Below, piece by piece: positions 1 through 8,916 of a DNA stretch of 64,000 nucleotides; the first letter of the stretch is position 1; the number at the start of each line of letters is the position of its first letter. This DNA comes from Streptomyces pyxinicus (GTDB taxonomy: Bacteria > Actinomycetota > Actinomycetes > Streptomycetales > Streptomycetaceae). The position numbers and the translations under genes were made by a program. The stretch covers positions 1 through 64,000 of the forward strand of contig NZ_JANUGP010000003.1 of the NCBI RefSeq assembly GCF_024753135.1, read 5' to 3'. The notes beneath the pieces were generated by a model, which did no database searches, was not told the DNA's origin, and was given only the letters and a program-made list of their open reading frames with translations.

Positions 1-10
1 TCCTTTTATA

Positions 11-52
11 GCTCCGGCTCTTGGGCATCCGCCCGAGGGCCGGAGCTTTTTT
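11..52 (+). terminator. Rho-independent terminator
   Basis: An 8-bp perfect outer stem (GCTCCGGC / GCCGGAGC) with a further inner stem (TTGGGC / GCCCGA) is followed by a run of six T. This is the best intrinsic terminator in the window and ends a transcription unit entering from the left edge. Confidence 0.85.
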
Positions 53-108
53 GCATTGAGGTAGGGTCGGGGAGCATCGTTGGCTCATTTCGCACAGGAG
101 GCCCCCGG

Positions 109-717
109 GTGGAGGTCCAGGAGACCCGTGTCCAGACAGACCGGGTCCTCACCATCCCCAACGTCCTCAGCATGGCACGGCTCGTTGGCGTACCCCTCTT
201 CCTCTGGCTGATCCTCAGGCCGGAGTTCGGGGGCCCGAACAGCGACGGCTGGGCACTCCTGGTGCTGGCGTTCAGCGGGGTCAGCGACTATCTGGACGGC
301 AAGCTCGCCCGTCGCTGGAACCAGATCAGCAGCCTCGGCCGGCTGCTCGACCCGGCCGCCGACCGGCTGTACGTCCTCTCCACACTGCTCGGACTCACCT
401 GGCGGGAGATCCTGCCGCTCTGGCTGACCGCCCTCCTTCTGGCCAGGGAACTGGTGCTTCTGGTGATGGTGGGCATCCTGCGCCGGCACGGGTACCCGCC
501 GCCGCAGGTGAACTTCCTCGGCAAGGCCGCCACCTTCAACCTGATGTACGCCTTCCCGCTCCTGCTGCTCAGCGACGGAACTGGTGGGATCGCGTCACTC
601 GCCGCCGTTTTCGGATGGGCGTTCGCTTGGTGGGGTACAACCCTGTATTGGTGGGCAGGAGTGTTGTACGTGGTACAGGTCCGCCGTCTGGTGCGGGCGG
701 ATGCCATGGCCGAATGA
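109..717 (+). CDS. CDP-alcohol phosphatidyltransferase (cardiolipin/phosphatidylglycerophosphate synthase type)
   Basis: A 202-residue integral membrane enzyme that transfers a phosphatidyl group from CDP-diacylglycerol to an alcohol acceptor. The family signature DG-x2-AR-x8-G-x3-D-x3-D is seen as DGKLARRWNQISSLGRLLDP plus D (about residues 64-87), with hydrophobic helices before and after. The GTG start at 109 has AGGAGG about 8 bases upstream. It leads the conserved actinobacterial block with manC and DUF881 genes. In S. coelicolor the protein at this position was, as I recall, shown to be a eukaryote-type cardiolipin synthase, and the M. tuberculosis counterpart is called pgsA2. The exact acceptor cannot be told from sequence. 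Confidence 0.9.
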   Translation: MEVQETRVQTDRVLTIPNVLSMARLVGVPLFLWLILRPEFGGPNSDGWALLVLAFSGVSDYLDGKLARRWNQISSLGRLLDPAADRLYVLSTLLGLTWREILPLWLTALLLARELVLLVMVGILRRHGYPPPQVNFLGKAATFNLMYAFPLLLLSDGTGGIASLAAVFGWAFAWWGTTLYWWAGVLYVVQVRRLVRADAMAE

Positions 718-831
718 ACTCGGCGACTGTCCCGACCCAACGCCTCGATGGCCCGCAGTGGAAATGTGCGGGACAATCTGAACGGGTGAAGTCGGCTAGT
801 CAGTCGTCTCTTGGAGGAGGACGCTTCCGAC

Positions 832-3327
832 ATGAAGGCCGTCGTGATGGCCGGAGGCGAAGGCACGCGCCTGCGCCCCATGACCTCTAGCATGCCCAAG
901 CCGCTCCTGCCGGTCGCCAACCGGCCGATCATGGAGCACGTGCTGAGGCTGCTCAAAAGGCACGGGCTCAACGAGACCGTCGTCACCGTGCAGTTCCTGG
1001 CATCGCTCGTCAAGAACTACTTCGGTGACGGCGAAGAGCTCGGAATGGAGCTCACCTATGCCAATGAGGAGAAGCCACTCGGTACCGCCGGAAGCGTCAA
1101 GAACGCCGAGGAGGCGTTGAAGGACGATGCCTTCCTCGTGATCTCCGGCGATGCCCTGACCGACTTCGACCTCACCGAGCTGATCAATTTCCACAAGGAG
1201 AAGGGCGCACTGGTCACGGTGTGCCTGACCCGGGTGCCGAATCCGCTGGAATTCGGCATCACCATCGTGGACGAGGAGGGCAAGGTCGAGCGCTTCCTCG
1301 AGAAGCCGACCTGGGGCCAGGTCTTCTCCGACACGGTGAACACCGGCATCTACGTGATGGAGCCCGAGGTCTTCAACTACGTCGAGCCCGATGTCCCGGT
1401 CGACTGGTCCGGCGATGTCTTCCCGCAGCTCATGAAGGAAGGCAAGCCGATCTACGGCTATGTCGCCGAGGGCTACTGGGAGGACGTCGGCACGCACGAG
1501 AGCTACGTCAAGGCCCAGGCCGACGTTCTCGAGGGCAAGGTCAACGTCGACATCGACGGCTTCGAGATCTCCCCGGGCGTATGGGTGGCCGAGGGGGCCG
1601 AGGTGCACCCCGACGCGGAGCTGCGCGGCCCGCTCTACATCGGTGACTACGCCAAGGTCGAGGCCGGCGCGGAGATCCGCGAGCACACGGTGGTCGGCTC
1701 CAACGTCGTCGTCAAGAGCGGCGCCTTCATGCACAAGGCCGTCGTACACGACAACGTGTATGTGGGGCAGCACAGCAATCTGCGCGGCTGTGTCGTCGGC
1801 AAGAACACCGACATCATGCGCGCCGCCCGGATCGAAGACGGCGCGGTCATCGGTGACGAGTGCCTGATCGGTGAAGAATCGATAGTCCAGGGCAACGTCC
1901 GGGTCTATCCCTTCAAGACCATCGAGGCCGGCGCGTTCGTCAACACCTCGGTCATCTGGGAGTCGCGCGGTCAGGCCCATCTGTTCGGCGCCCGCGGGGT
2001 GTCCGGCATCCTGAACGTCGAGATCACACCGGAGCTGGCGGTGCGGCTCGCCGGCGCCTATGCGACGACCCTGAAGAAGGGGTCCACCGTCACCACGGCC
2101 CGTGACCACTCCCGAGGCGCGCGTGCGCTCAAGCGGGCGGTCATCTCGGCGTTGCAGGCCAGCGCCATCGACGTACGCGACCTGGAGAACGTACCGCTGC
2201 CCGTGGCCCGGCAGCAGACCGCGCGCGGCAGCGCCGGCGGCATCATGATCCGTACCTCGCCCGGGGTGCCGGACTCGGTCGACATCATGTTCTTCGACGG
2301 CAACGGCGCCGATCTCTCCCAGGGCAGCCAGCGGAAGCTGGACCGGGTGTTCGCACGTCAGGAGTACCGGCGGGCGTTCCCGGGCGAGATCGGTGACCTG
2401 CACTTCCCGGCGAGCGTGTTCGACTCGTACACCGGCTCGCTGCTGCGGAACGTCGACTCGACCGGGATCAAGGAGTCGGGTCTCAAGGTCGTCGTGGATG
2501 CCTCGAACGGCAGTGCGGGTCTGGTACTGCCCAGCCTGCTGGGCAAGCTCGGGGTGGACTCGCTGACCATCAATCCGGGTCTCGACGAGTCCAGGCCCAC
2601 GGAGACGGCCGAGGTCCGCCGTAACGGTCTGATGCGGCTCGGCGAGATAGTGGCGTCCTCCGGGGCCGCGTTCGGTGTGCGGTTCGACCCCGTCGGCGAG
2701 CGGCTGTCGCTCGTGGACGAGAAGGGCCGGATCATCGAGGACGACCGGGCGCTGCTGGTGATGCTGGACCTGGTGGCCGCCGAGCGGCGCAGCGGCCGGG
2801 TGGCCCTGCCGGTCACGACGACCCGGATCGCCGAGCAGGTGGCCGCGTACCACGGCACCCAGGTGGAGTGGACGACGACCTCGCCCGACGACCTCACGCG
2901 CGTGGGCGGCGAGGAAGGCACCATCTTCGGCGGTGACGGCAAGGGCGGCTTCATCGTCCCCGAGTTCAGCAGTGTCTACGACGGCACCGCCGCCTTCGTA
3001 CGGTTGATCGGTCTGGTGGCGCGGACCCAGCTCACCTTGAGCCAGATCGACGCCCGGATCCCGCGGGCGCACGTCCTCAAGCGGGACCTGGCGACGCCGT
3101 GGGCGGTCAAGGGCCTGGTCATGCGGCGGGTCGTCGAGGAGGCGGGGGACCGCTCCGTCGACACCACCGACGGCGTGCGGGTCGTGGAGGCGGACGGCCG
3201 TTGGGTGATGGTGCTGCCCGACCCGGCCGAGGCCGTCACTCATTTGTGGGCCGAGGGGCCGGACGACGCCTCGGCGCAGGCCCTGCTCGACGAGTGGTCG
3301 GCGGTCGTGGACAGCGCCGGCCGGTAG
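832..3327 (+). CDS. ManC-type mannose-1-phosphate guanylyltransferase fused to degenerate phosphomannomutase-like domain
   Basis: An 831-residue two-enzyme-family fusion. The N-terminus is an intact sugar nucleotidyltransferase ([20 protein letters not shown] at residues 9-28, then a GDALTDFD metal site), followed by a left-handed beta-helix acyltransferase-like region (about 240-370). The C-terminal 450 residues align with phosphomannomutases. There the catalytic phosphoserine loop (normally TASHNP) reads [10 protein letters not shown], the metal loop DGDxDR reads FDPVGER, and the sugar loop reads GGDGKGG. That half is therefore probably catalytically dead or regulatory. The likely product is an NDP-mannose donor for glycan or lipid glycosylation. 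Start ATG 832 has GGAGGAGG at 813-820; a TTG at 811 is rejected. Confidence 0.85.
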   Translation: MKAVVMAGGEGTRLRPMTSSMPKPLLPVANRPIMEHVLRLLKRHGLNETVVTVQFLASLVKNYFGDGEELGMELTYANEEKPLGTAGSVKNAEEALKDDAFLVISGDALTDFDLTELINFHKEKGALVTVCLTRVPNPLEFGITIVDEEGKVERFLEKPTWGQVFSDTVNTGIYVMEPEVFNYVEPDVPVDWSGDVFPQLMKEGKPIYGYVAEGYWEDVGTHESYVKAQADVLEGKVNVDIDGFEISPGVWVAEGAEVHPDAELRGPLYIGDYAKVEAGAEIREHTVVGSNVVVKSGAFMHKAVVHDNVYVGQHSNLRGCVVGKNTDIMRAARIEDGAVIGDECLIGEESIVQGNVRVYPFKTIEAGAFVNTSVIWESRGQAHLFGARGVSGILNVEITPELAVRLAGAYATTLKKGSTVTTARDHSRGARALKRAVISALQASAIDVRDLENVPLPVARQQTARGSAGGIMIRTSPGVPDSVDIMFFDGNGADLSQGSQRKLDRVFARQEYRRAFPGEIGDLHFPASVFDSYTGSLLRNVDSTGIKESGLKVVVDASNGSAGLVLPSLLGKLGVDSLTINPGLDESRPTETAEVRRNGLMRLGEIVASSGAAFGVRFDPVGERLSLVDEKGRIIEDDRALLVMLDLVAAERRSGRVALPVTTTRIAEQVAAYHGTQVEWTTTSPDDLTRVGGEEGTIFGGDGKGGFIVPEFSSVYDGTAAFVRLIGLVARTQLTLSQIDARIPRAHVLKRDLATPWAVKGLVMRRVVEEAGDRSVDTTDGVRVVEADGRWVMVLPDPAEAVTHLWAEGPDDASAQALLDEWSAVVDSAGR

Positions 3328-3356
3328 CGCCCGAAAGGGCCCTGGCGAGGGCCTTC

Positions 3357-3391
3357 GTCACGCCGTCCCCGAGGTCCGGGGGCGGCGTGAC
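3357..3391 (+). terminator. Hairpin terminator after the manC-like gene
   Basis: The inverted repeat GTCACGCC(G)TCCCC ... GGGGGCGGCGTGAC begins 30 bases after the stop codon. It has no T run, as is common for Streptomyces hairpin terminators. Confidence 0.5.
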
Positions 3392-3495
3392 GTGCTGTAC
3401 GCGTGCGTGCCGGACACGTCTCCCCAGGGGGGCCGGCCCGGCACGCCGGTGGGGCCATTCGGAGGTACTGGTCGCGACATGCGACGATGTGCGGC

Positions 3496-4404
3496 ATGCC
3501 GCAGCAACCCCCCGTTCGGAGCAGCCCCGCAGGGTCGCGGCGCCCGGACGCCTCCATGTCGTTGATCACCAACGTCATGGACCACAGCCTCGACGACGGA
3601 TACGCCGAGGCCGCCGCCCGCAGGAAGGCCCAGGGCGAGAGCGGGCTGCCCAAGACGCTCCGGGCGCGGCTGGGTCTCGCGGCCGGGCTCGTGCTGGCGG
3701 CGCTGGTCGTGACCGTAGGGGCGGCGCAGGCCCGGGTGGCGGCTCCCGTGGTGGCCAAGGAGCGCCAGGAACTGATCGACCGCATCGACGGCGAGACCGC
3801 GGCCGCGGACAAGCTGGAGGGATCCGTCGACAGGCTGCGCGACGAGGTGGCCGCGCGGCAGCGGGCGGCCCTGCGGTCGACCGGCGGCAGCGCCGAGGCC
3901 GACCTGGTGGGCGTGCTGTCCGGTGCGACCTCCGTGCACGGGCCGGGCGTCAAGCTCGTCGTGAACGACGCCAAGGAGGCCAGCAGCGGTGGTGGCGGGA
4001 GCAATCCGCGGGAGACCTCGGGGTTCTCCGACACCGGCCGGGTCCGCGACCGGGACATGCAGCGGGTGGTCAACGGCCTGTGGGCGTCCGGGGCCGAGGC
4101 CGTGGCCGTCAACGGGCAGCGGCTGACCGCCCTGTCCGCGATCAGGGCCGCGGGTGACGCGATACTGGTCGACAACAAGCCGCTGGTGCCGCCGTACACG
4201 GTGCTCGCGGTGGGGGACGGGGAACGGCTGAGCACTCGGTTCCAGAACAGCGCCGACGGGCTGTACCTGCACGCCCTGGAGCAGAACTACGGCATCCGCG
4301 CCACCATCTCCACCGAGGGTGACGTCAGTTTGCCGGCCGCACCGAGTGTGATCGTCCGCACCGCACAGCCGACCACCGAGAAGACTGAGAAGGGCACATC
4401 GTGA
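3496..4404 (+). CDS. DUF881 family membrane-anchored protein
   Basis: 302 residues: a charged cytoplasmic N-terminus, one transmembrane helix (about 59-78), a coiled-coil segment (about 85-120) and then a DUF881 extracytoplasmic domain (GPGVKLVVNDAKE, DMQRVVNGLWASGAEAVAVNGQR). First gene of a three-gene membrane operon that also exists in M. tuberculosis (Rv1823-Rv1825). Its function is unestablished; the position beside DUF1290 and cell-division genes in other bacteria suggests an envelope role. Start chosen at ATG 3496; an ATG at 3487 is equally in frame, and a start at 3556 (MSLITNVMDH) is possible. Confidence 0.8.
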   Translation: MPQQPPVRSSPAGSRRPDASMSLITNVMDHSLDDGYAEAAARRKAQGESGLPKTLRARLGLAAGLVLAALVVTVGAAQARVAAPVVAKERQELIDRIDGETAAADKLEGSVDRLRDEVAARQRAALRSTGGSAEADLVGVLSGATSVHGPGVKLVVNDAKEASSGGGGSNPRETSGFSDTGRVRDRDMQRVVNGLWASGAEAVAVNGQRLTALSAIRAAGDAILVDNKPLVPPYTVLAVGDGERLSTRFQNSADGLYLHALEQNYGIRATISTEGDVSLPAAPSVIVRTAQPTTEKTEKGTS

Positions 4405-4733
4405 TCGCCGTACTGGGCCTCGTCGTGGGAGTCGTGGCCGGACTGTTGGTCCGGCCCGAGGTTCCGGCGGTCGTCGAGCCTTACCTGCCGATCGCCGTCG
4501 TCGCGGCGCTGGACGCCGTCTTCGGCGGTCTGCGAGCCATGCTCGACGGCATCTTCGACGACAAGGTCTTCGTGGTGTCGTTCCTGTCGAACGTGGTCGT
4601 CGCCGCCCTGATCGTCTTCCTGGGCGACAAGTTGGGTGTGGGCGCGCAACTGTCCACGGGTGTCGTCGTGGTCCTGGGCATCCGGATCTTCTCCAATGCC
4701 GCGGCCATCCGGCGGCACGTGTTCCGGGCGTGA
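4401..4733 (+). CDS. sbp: DUF1290 small basic membrane protein (Sbp-like)
   Basis: A 110-residue hydrophobic protein with three predicted membrane helices and the DUF1290 pattern (LPIAVVAALDAVFGGLRA, FDDKVFVVSFLSNVVVAALIV split by a short loop). GTG start overlaps the preceding TGA by 4 bases (GTGA) and its own stop overlaps the next start, so translation of the three genes is coupled. Homologues lie beside division genes in Firmicutes. Molecular role unknown. Confidence 0.85.
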   Translation: MIAVLGLVVGVVAGLLVRPEVPAVVEPYLPIAVVAALDAVFGGLRAMLDGIFDDKVFVVSFLSNVVVAALIVFLGDKLGVGAQLSTGVVVVLGIRIFSNAAAIRRHVFRA

Positions 4734-5566
4734 GTCTCATGAGCGACCAGAACGAGCAGCCGGAGAACTGGCTGCGCAGGGAACTGCCGGACGAGGTGCC
4801 CGTGCCGGTGCCCGCGCCCGCGCCCGAGCCGCCCCGGGAATCGGTGACGGGCCGGCAGCGGCTGGTCAAGGGACTGTGGCCGCCGCGCGTCACCCGCGCC
4901 CAACTCATCGTCGCCCTGCTGCTGTTCGGCCTCGGTTTCGGTCTGGCCGTGCAGGTGGCCTCCAACAGCGACAGCGACAGCGCGCTGCGCGGCGCACGCC
5001 AGGAGGATCTTGTCCGCATCCTCGATGAACTGGATTCGCGTACGCAGCGTCTTCAGGACGAGAAGCAGGGACTGGAGAAGCAGCGGCAGGAGTTGCAGAG
5101 CAGTTCCGATCAGGCCGCGGAGGCGCGCAAGCAGACGGCCGAGAAGGAACGGCAACTCGGCATCCTCGCGGGCACCGTGGCGGCTCAGGGTCCTGGCATC
5201 ACGATGACGATCGAGGACACGAAGGGGACGGTCAAGGCGGACATGCTGCTCGACGCGATCCAGGAACTGCGCGCGGCCGGCGCGGAGGCGATCCAGGTCA
5301 ACGGCGTGCGGGTGGTGGCGAACAGCTACTTCACGGACTCGGGGAAGTCGGTGAGCGTCGACGGGAACAAGATCAACGCTCCCTATCGTTTCAAGGTCAT
5401 CGGCAAGCCGCAGGATCTGGAGCCCGCGTTGAACATCCCGGGGGGCGTGGTGCAGAGCGTGGAGAAGGAGCAGGCCACGGTGACCGTGGAGCAGACGGAC
5501 AAGATCGTCGTGGACGCCTTGCGGCAGCCGAAGCGGCCTGACTACGCTCGGTCGTCCTCCCAGTGA
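4730..5566 (+). CDS. DUF881 family membrane-anchored protein (second copy)
   Basis: 278 residues, paralogous in layout to the gene two upstream: proline-rich cytoplasmic N-terminus (VPVPAPAPEPP), one transmembrane helix (about 57-77), a Gln/Glu-rich coiled coil (about 92-145) and the DUF881 domain (GPGITMTIEDTKG, AIQELRAAGAEAIQVNGVR). GTG 4730 overlaps the upstream stop as GTGA; ATG 4739 is an alternative. Flanking the DUF1290 protein with two DUF881 proteins suggests a membrane complex, by inference only. Confidence 0.8.
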   Translation: MSLMSDQNEQPENWLRRELPDEVPVPVPAPAPEPPRESVTGRQRLVKGLWPPRVTRAQLIVALLLFGLGFGLAVQVASNSDSDSALRGARQEDLVRILDELDSRTQRLQDEKQGLEKQRQELQSSSDQAAEARKQTAEKERQLGILAGTVAAQGPGITMTIEDTKGTVKADMLLDAIQELRAAGAEAIQVNGVRVVANSYFTDSGKSVSVDGNKINAPYRFKVIGKPQDLEPALNIPGGVVQSVEKEQATVTVEQTDKIVVDALRQPKRPDYARSSSQ

Positions 5567-5756
5567 ACCGCCGGTGCATGGGGGCCGTCCGACAGGGGCA
5601 TGAGGTTGCGGGGGGTCGGCGCATCGAAGGGGTGGTGCGTGATGGAAACTGTTTGGTGGATACGGACGTTGTGAAGATGTCCGGCTCGGCCGGTGTAGGC
5701 ATTCTGGGTTCGTCCTGCCCCACGGGCGGGTCTGTTTCGGTCAAGGGGAATCGCCC

Positions 5757-6587
5757 GTGAAGTTGTTTGCGAAGTTGTTCGGCAAGAGCGCGCGAGAGGG
5801 CGGCGACAACGCGACCGCCCGCCATCGCGCCCAGCCTGACGCGGAAGGTCGGCGCCCGCTGTTCCGGGACCAGGTCGCTGGTCCGGGCGGTGACATTTCC
5901 GGTGGTCAGGGCGCGGCGTCTGTTGACCCTGCCCAGTCCGGCGGCATAGGTTTCGGGCAACCGTCAACCTCAGGTACGGGTGGAGGGTTCGCCTCCGGAC
6001 CGTACGCGTCCCATGCCCCGGCGGGGCAGCCGCGGCAGGAGGATCCGTCGATGCCGGTCCTGGTGTGTACGAGGTGCGGTAACCGCAACGCGGAGAACGC
6101 CCGCTTCTGCTCCAACTGCGGCGCGCCGCTGCGCCCCGGTGTGGTGCCCGAGCGTGCCTCCGAGACGACGTCCACCATCTCGATCTCCGGGCTTGAGGCG
6201 TACGACTCCGAGGTGACCGGCCAGACCGTGCTGCCGACGCTCTCCCCGGAGGCGCAGGCCGCGGTGGACGCGCTGCCGCTGGGCTCGGCGTTGCTGGTGG
6301 TGCGCCGGGGGCCGAACTCGGGCAGCCGCTTCCTGCTGGACAGCGACCTGACCACGGCCGGCCGGCACCCGCAGAGCGACATCTTCCTGGACGACGTGAC
6401 GGTCTCGCGTCGCCATGTGGAGTTCCGCCGCTCCCCGGACGGTTCGTTCACCGTGGCCGACGTCGGCAGCCTGAACGGCACGTACGTGAACCGCGAGCGG
6501 ATCGACCAGGTCGCTCTGGCCAACGGTGACGAGGTGCAGATCGGCAAGTACCGGTTGGTGTTCTACGCGAGCCGGCAGGGCATCTGA
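5757..6587 (+). CDS. Zinc-ribbon / FHA-domain protein, GarA/OdhI-like
   Basis: 276 residues. A Gly/Gln-rich N-terminal region is followed by a zinc ribbon (C104, C107, C118, C121), an SETTSTIS segment (about 135-142) and a C-terminal FHA domain (TAGRHPQSDIFLDD ... TVSRRHVEF ... GSLNGTYVN). GarA/OdhI proteins of mycobacteria and corynebacteria bind and inhibit 2-oxoglutarate metabolism enzymes, switched by Ser/Thr kinase phosphorylation of a conserved ETTS motif; both the motif and the genomic position match. The extra zinc ribbon differs from the short mycobacterial protein. GTG start with an AAGGGG site just upstream. The target enzymes are inferred. Confidence 0.85.
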   Translation: MKLFAKLFGKSAREGGDNATARHRAQPDAEGRRPLFRDQVAGPGGDISGGQGAASVDPAQSGGIGFGQPSTSGTGGGFASGPYASHAPAGQPRQEDPSMPVLVCTRCGNRNAENARFCSNCGAPLRPGVVPERASETTSTISISGLEAYDSEVTGQTVLPTLSPEAQAAVDALPLGSALLVVRRGPNSGSRFLLDSDLTTAGRHPQSDIFLDDVTVSRRHVEFRRSPDGSFTVADVGSLNGTYVNRERIDQVALANGDEVQIGKYRLVFYASRQGI

Positions 6588-6632
6588 CCCGCCCCCGGAC
6601 CGGCGTCCGGGGGGCAACCCCAGGGAAGGTCC

Positions 6633-7370
6633 ATGCTTCAACCACCGAGCGGCGGTGCCGGAAGCGGTACCGCCGCCAGGGACAGTGGACTGATGAGCAT
6701 CGGCACGGTGCTCAACGAGCTGCGCGAGGAGTTCCCCGAGGTCACCATCTCCAAGATCCGCTTCCTGGAGGCGGAGGGCCTGGTCGAGCCGCGGCGCACC
6801 CCGTCGGGGTACCGCAAGTTCAGCGCCCGGGACCTGGAGCGACTCGGGCACGTTCTGCGGATGCAGCGAGACCACTATCTGCCGCTCAAGGTCATCCGGG
6901 AGCACCTGGACGCGATGGAGCGCGGCGAGGCCGTTGCGTTGCCGCTGGTGGGGCGCCAGCGCACCCCGGACGACGCGCCGCGGTCCACCGAGGGGCGCAC
7001 CGTGGCCCGGGTGGGCAGGTCCGAGCTGCTGGCGGCCGCGGGGATCGGTGAGGGCGACCTGGCGGAGTGGGAGTCGTACGGACTCATCGCACCCCTCGGG
7101 GACGGGGTGTACGACGCCGAGGCGGTCACCGTGGCCTCTCTCGTCGCCGAGCTGGGCCGGTTCGGTATCGAGCCACGCCATCTGCGGGTGATGAAGGCCG
7201 CCGCCGACCGGGAGGCCGGTCTGGTGGACCAGGTGGTGGCCCCGCTCAGGCGCCACCGCAATCCGCAGACCAGGGCGCATGCCGAGGCCCGCGCCAAGGA
7301 GCTGGCGGCGCTCGCGGTGAAGCTGCACGCGGCCCTGGTGCAGACGGCGCTCGGCGTGCGTCTGCCCTAG
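6633..7370 (+). CDS. MerR-family regulator, FtsR-like
   Basis: 245 residues with an N-terminal winged helix-turn-helix (TISKIRFLEAEGLVEPRRTP, GYRKFSARDLERL, about 35-75) and a long C-terminal effector/dimer region without metal-binding cysteines. It sits directly after the FHA gene and before the DUF151 nuclease, the position of Rv1828 and of corynebacterial FtsR, an activator of ftsZ. ATG 6633 follows AGGGAAGG. The assignment to FtsR rests on synteny and similarity as I recall them; its targets here are unknown. Confidence 0.8.
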   Translation: MLQPPSGGAGSGTAARDSGLMSIGTVLNELREEFPEVTISKIRFLEAEGLVEPRRTPSGYRKFSARDLERLGHVLRMQRDHYLPLKVIREHLDAMERGEAVALPLVGRQRTPDDAPRSTEGRTVARVGRSELLAAAGIGEGDLAEWESYGLIAPLGDGVYDAEAVTVASLVAELGRFGIEPRHLRVMKAAADREAGLVDQVVAPLRRHRNPQTRAHAEARAKELAALAVKLHAALVQTALGVRLP

Positions 7371-7444
7371 TCGCCGAGGGTTGCCGGGCGGCCGGATCGG
7401 TCAGCTGTTCCCGGCCCGACTACCCAAACGTCCCGAGCACGGCC

Positions 7445-7457
7445 TAGGGTTGCTGTG
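7445..7457 (+). promoter_or_regulatory. Leaderless promoter of the DUF151 gene
   Basis: A -10-like TAGGGT (7445-7450) ends six bases before the GTG start at 7457 and no Shine-Dalgarno sequence is present, so transcription probably begins at or next to the start codon and the mRNA is leaderless. Confidence 0.5.
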
Positions 7458-7930
7458 TGAACGAGCTCGATGTCGTAGGTGTCCGGGTCGAAATGCCCTC
7501 CAACCAACCGATCGTGCTCCTGCGCGAAGTGGGGGGCGACCGGTATCTCCCCATCTGGATCGGGCCTGGGGAGGCCACGGCGATCGCCTTCGCCCAGCAG
7601 GGCATGGCGCCTGCGCGGCCACTGACCCACGACCTGTTCAAGGACGTGCTGGAGGCCGTCGGCCAGGAACTGACCGAAGTCCGCATCACCGATCTGCGGG
7701 AAGGCGTCTTCTACGCCGAGCTGGTCTTCGCCAGCGGTGTCGAGGTCAGCGCCCGTCCCTCCGATGCCATAGCGCTGGCCCTGCGCACCGGCACGCCGAT
7801 CTACGGCAGTGACGGGGTGCTGGACGACGCGGGCATCGCCATTCCGGACGAGCAGGAGGACGAGGTGGAGAAGTTCCGTGAGTTCCTCGACCAGATCTCG
7901 CCCGAGGACTTCGGCTCCAGCAGCCAGTGA
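7457..7930 (+). CDS. DUF151 bifunctional nuclease family protein
   Basis: 157 residues covering the whole DUF151 domain (LPIWIGPGEATAIAF, RPLTHDLF, RPSDAIALALR) with an acidic C-terminal tail. Family members are reported as Mg-dependent DNase/RNases in plants and bacteria and as stress proteins. It lies between two MerR genes exactly as Rv1829 does in M. tuberculosis. Substrate in vivo unknown. Confidence 0.85.
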   Translation: MNELDVVGVRVEMPSNQPIVLLREVGGDRYLPIWIGPGEATAIAFAQQGMAPARPLTHDLFKDVLEAVGQELTEVRITDLREGVFYAELVFASGVEVSARPSDAIALALRTGTPIYGSDGVLDDAGIAIPDEQEDEVEKFREFLDQISPEDFGSSSQ

Positions 7931-7932
7931 CC

Positions 7933-7950
7933 GCCCCGCCGGGGCGGGGC
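7933..7950 (+). terminator. GC-rich hairpin after the DUF151 gene
   Basis: A CGCCCC / GGGGCG short stem directly follows the stop codon; no T tract. A weak but well placed terminator candidate. Confidence 0.35.
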
Positions 7951-8098
7951 TCGTCGGGTGCCGGTCACGGCGTCGGCGCGCCGTCGGCTCGCGGGCAATT
8001 GCCACCGGCCATTGAGAGCGTCGTCCGACCCGCCGCGAGGGCATTCGGCTAGCCTTTCCCCGCGGTGGGGCACGAAAAACCACTCCTAGGGTGATTAT

Positions 8099-8116
8099 CA
8101 CTCGGCGTGCCGAGTG
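8099..8116. promoter_or_regulatory. Perfect 18-bp inverted repeat upstream of the second MerR gene
   Basis: CACTCGGC-GT-GCCGAGTG is a perfect 8+2+8 palindrome ending ten bases before the -35 hexamer of the promoter at 8126. Position and symmetry suit an operator for a dimeric regulator, possibly the MerR protein itself. Confidence 0.55.
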
Positions 8117-8125
8117 TGGCGATCG

Positions 8126-8154
8126 TTGACGCACCCCTGGTGACTGCCTACCGT
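8126..8154 (+). promoter_or_regulatory. Sigma-70/HrdB-type promoter of the second MerR gene
   Basis: TTGACG (8126-8131), a 17-bp spacer and TACCGT (8149-8154) place the transcription start near 8161, about 24 bases before the GTG start at 8185. Confidence 0.6.
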
Positions 8155-8184
8155 CGAGAAGGCAGGTCAAGGACGGAGGTCGGC

Positions 8185-8826
8185 GTGAGAACCAGCGGCG
8201 ACGGTACGGCTGGGGGTGCTCCCGTGCGGGGTTTCGGGGAGAGCGGTCCGTACCCGGTTCACGGCGACGCTGTGGATCACGCTCCGCAGCGGCCGACGGC
8301 GGTGCCGAACGGCGGAGGGGCGGCCATGGCGTCCGAGGAGATCGGCTATCGCGGGCCCACGGCCTGCGCCGCGGCCGGCATCACCTACCGGCAACTCGAC
8401 TACTGGGCCCGTACGGGTCTCGTGGAGCCCAGCGTGCGGCCCGCCTACGGCTCGGGCACCCAGCGGCTCTACAGCTTCCGGGACGTCGTCGTCCTGAAGA
8501 TCGTGAAGCGGTTTCTGGACACCGGGGTGTCCCTGCAGAACATCCGCACGACCGTCCAGCACCTTCGCGAGCGCGGTTTCCGCGATCTGGAGCGAATGAC
8601 GCTGATGAGCGACGGCGCCACCGTGTACGAGTGCACCTCGCCGGACGAGGTCCACGCATTGCTCCAGGGCGGCCAGGGCATCTTCGGGATCGCCGTGGGC
8701 GTGGTGTGGCGGGACGTGGAGAGCGCCCTCTCCCAGCTGCACGGCGAGCGGATCGACTCCGGCGAGACGCTGGTCGGGCACAACCCGGCGGATGAGCTGG
8801 CACGGCGTCGCAACCGCGCGGTCTGA
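8185..8826 (+). CDS. MerR-family transcriptional regulator (Rv1830-like)
   Basis: 213 residues. A low-complexity N-terminal segment of about 50 residues precedes a MerR winged helix (ITYRQLDYWARTGLVEPSV, then GTQRLYSFRDVVVLKIVKR) and a C-terminal region lacking metal-binding cysteines. Start GTG 8185 is preceded by GGAGG at 8175-8179; the longer frame from 8107 begins upstream of the promoter and is rejected. Fourth gene of the FHA-MerR-DUF151-MerR block. Regulated genes unknown. Confidence 0.85.
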   Translation: MRTSGDGTAGGAPVRGFGESGPYPVHGDAVDHAPQRPTAVPNGGGAAMASEEIGYRGPTACAAAGITYRQLDYWARTGLVEPSVRPAYGSGTQRLYSFRDVVVLKIVKRFLDTGVSLQNIRTTVQHLRERGFRDLERMTLMSDGATVYECTSPDEVHALLQGGQGIFGIAVGVVWRDVESALSQLHGERIDSGETLVGHNPADELARRRNRAV

Positions 8827-8916
8827 CGGTGCCTGACCGCGTGGTCTGACTGCCCGGGGGCGCCTGCCCGCGCCGGTGCCACCGCATTGTCAGTGCCGTG
8901 GTGCAGCATCGGTGGT

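Noticed and set aside
796..3243. 815-codon minus-strand frame opposite the manC-like gene
   Set aside because: Shadow frame with repetitive VDVDVD-like composition.
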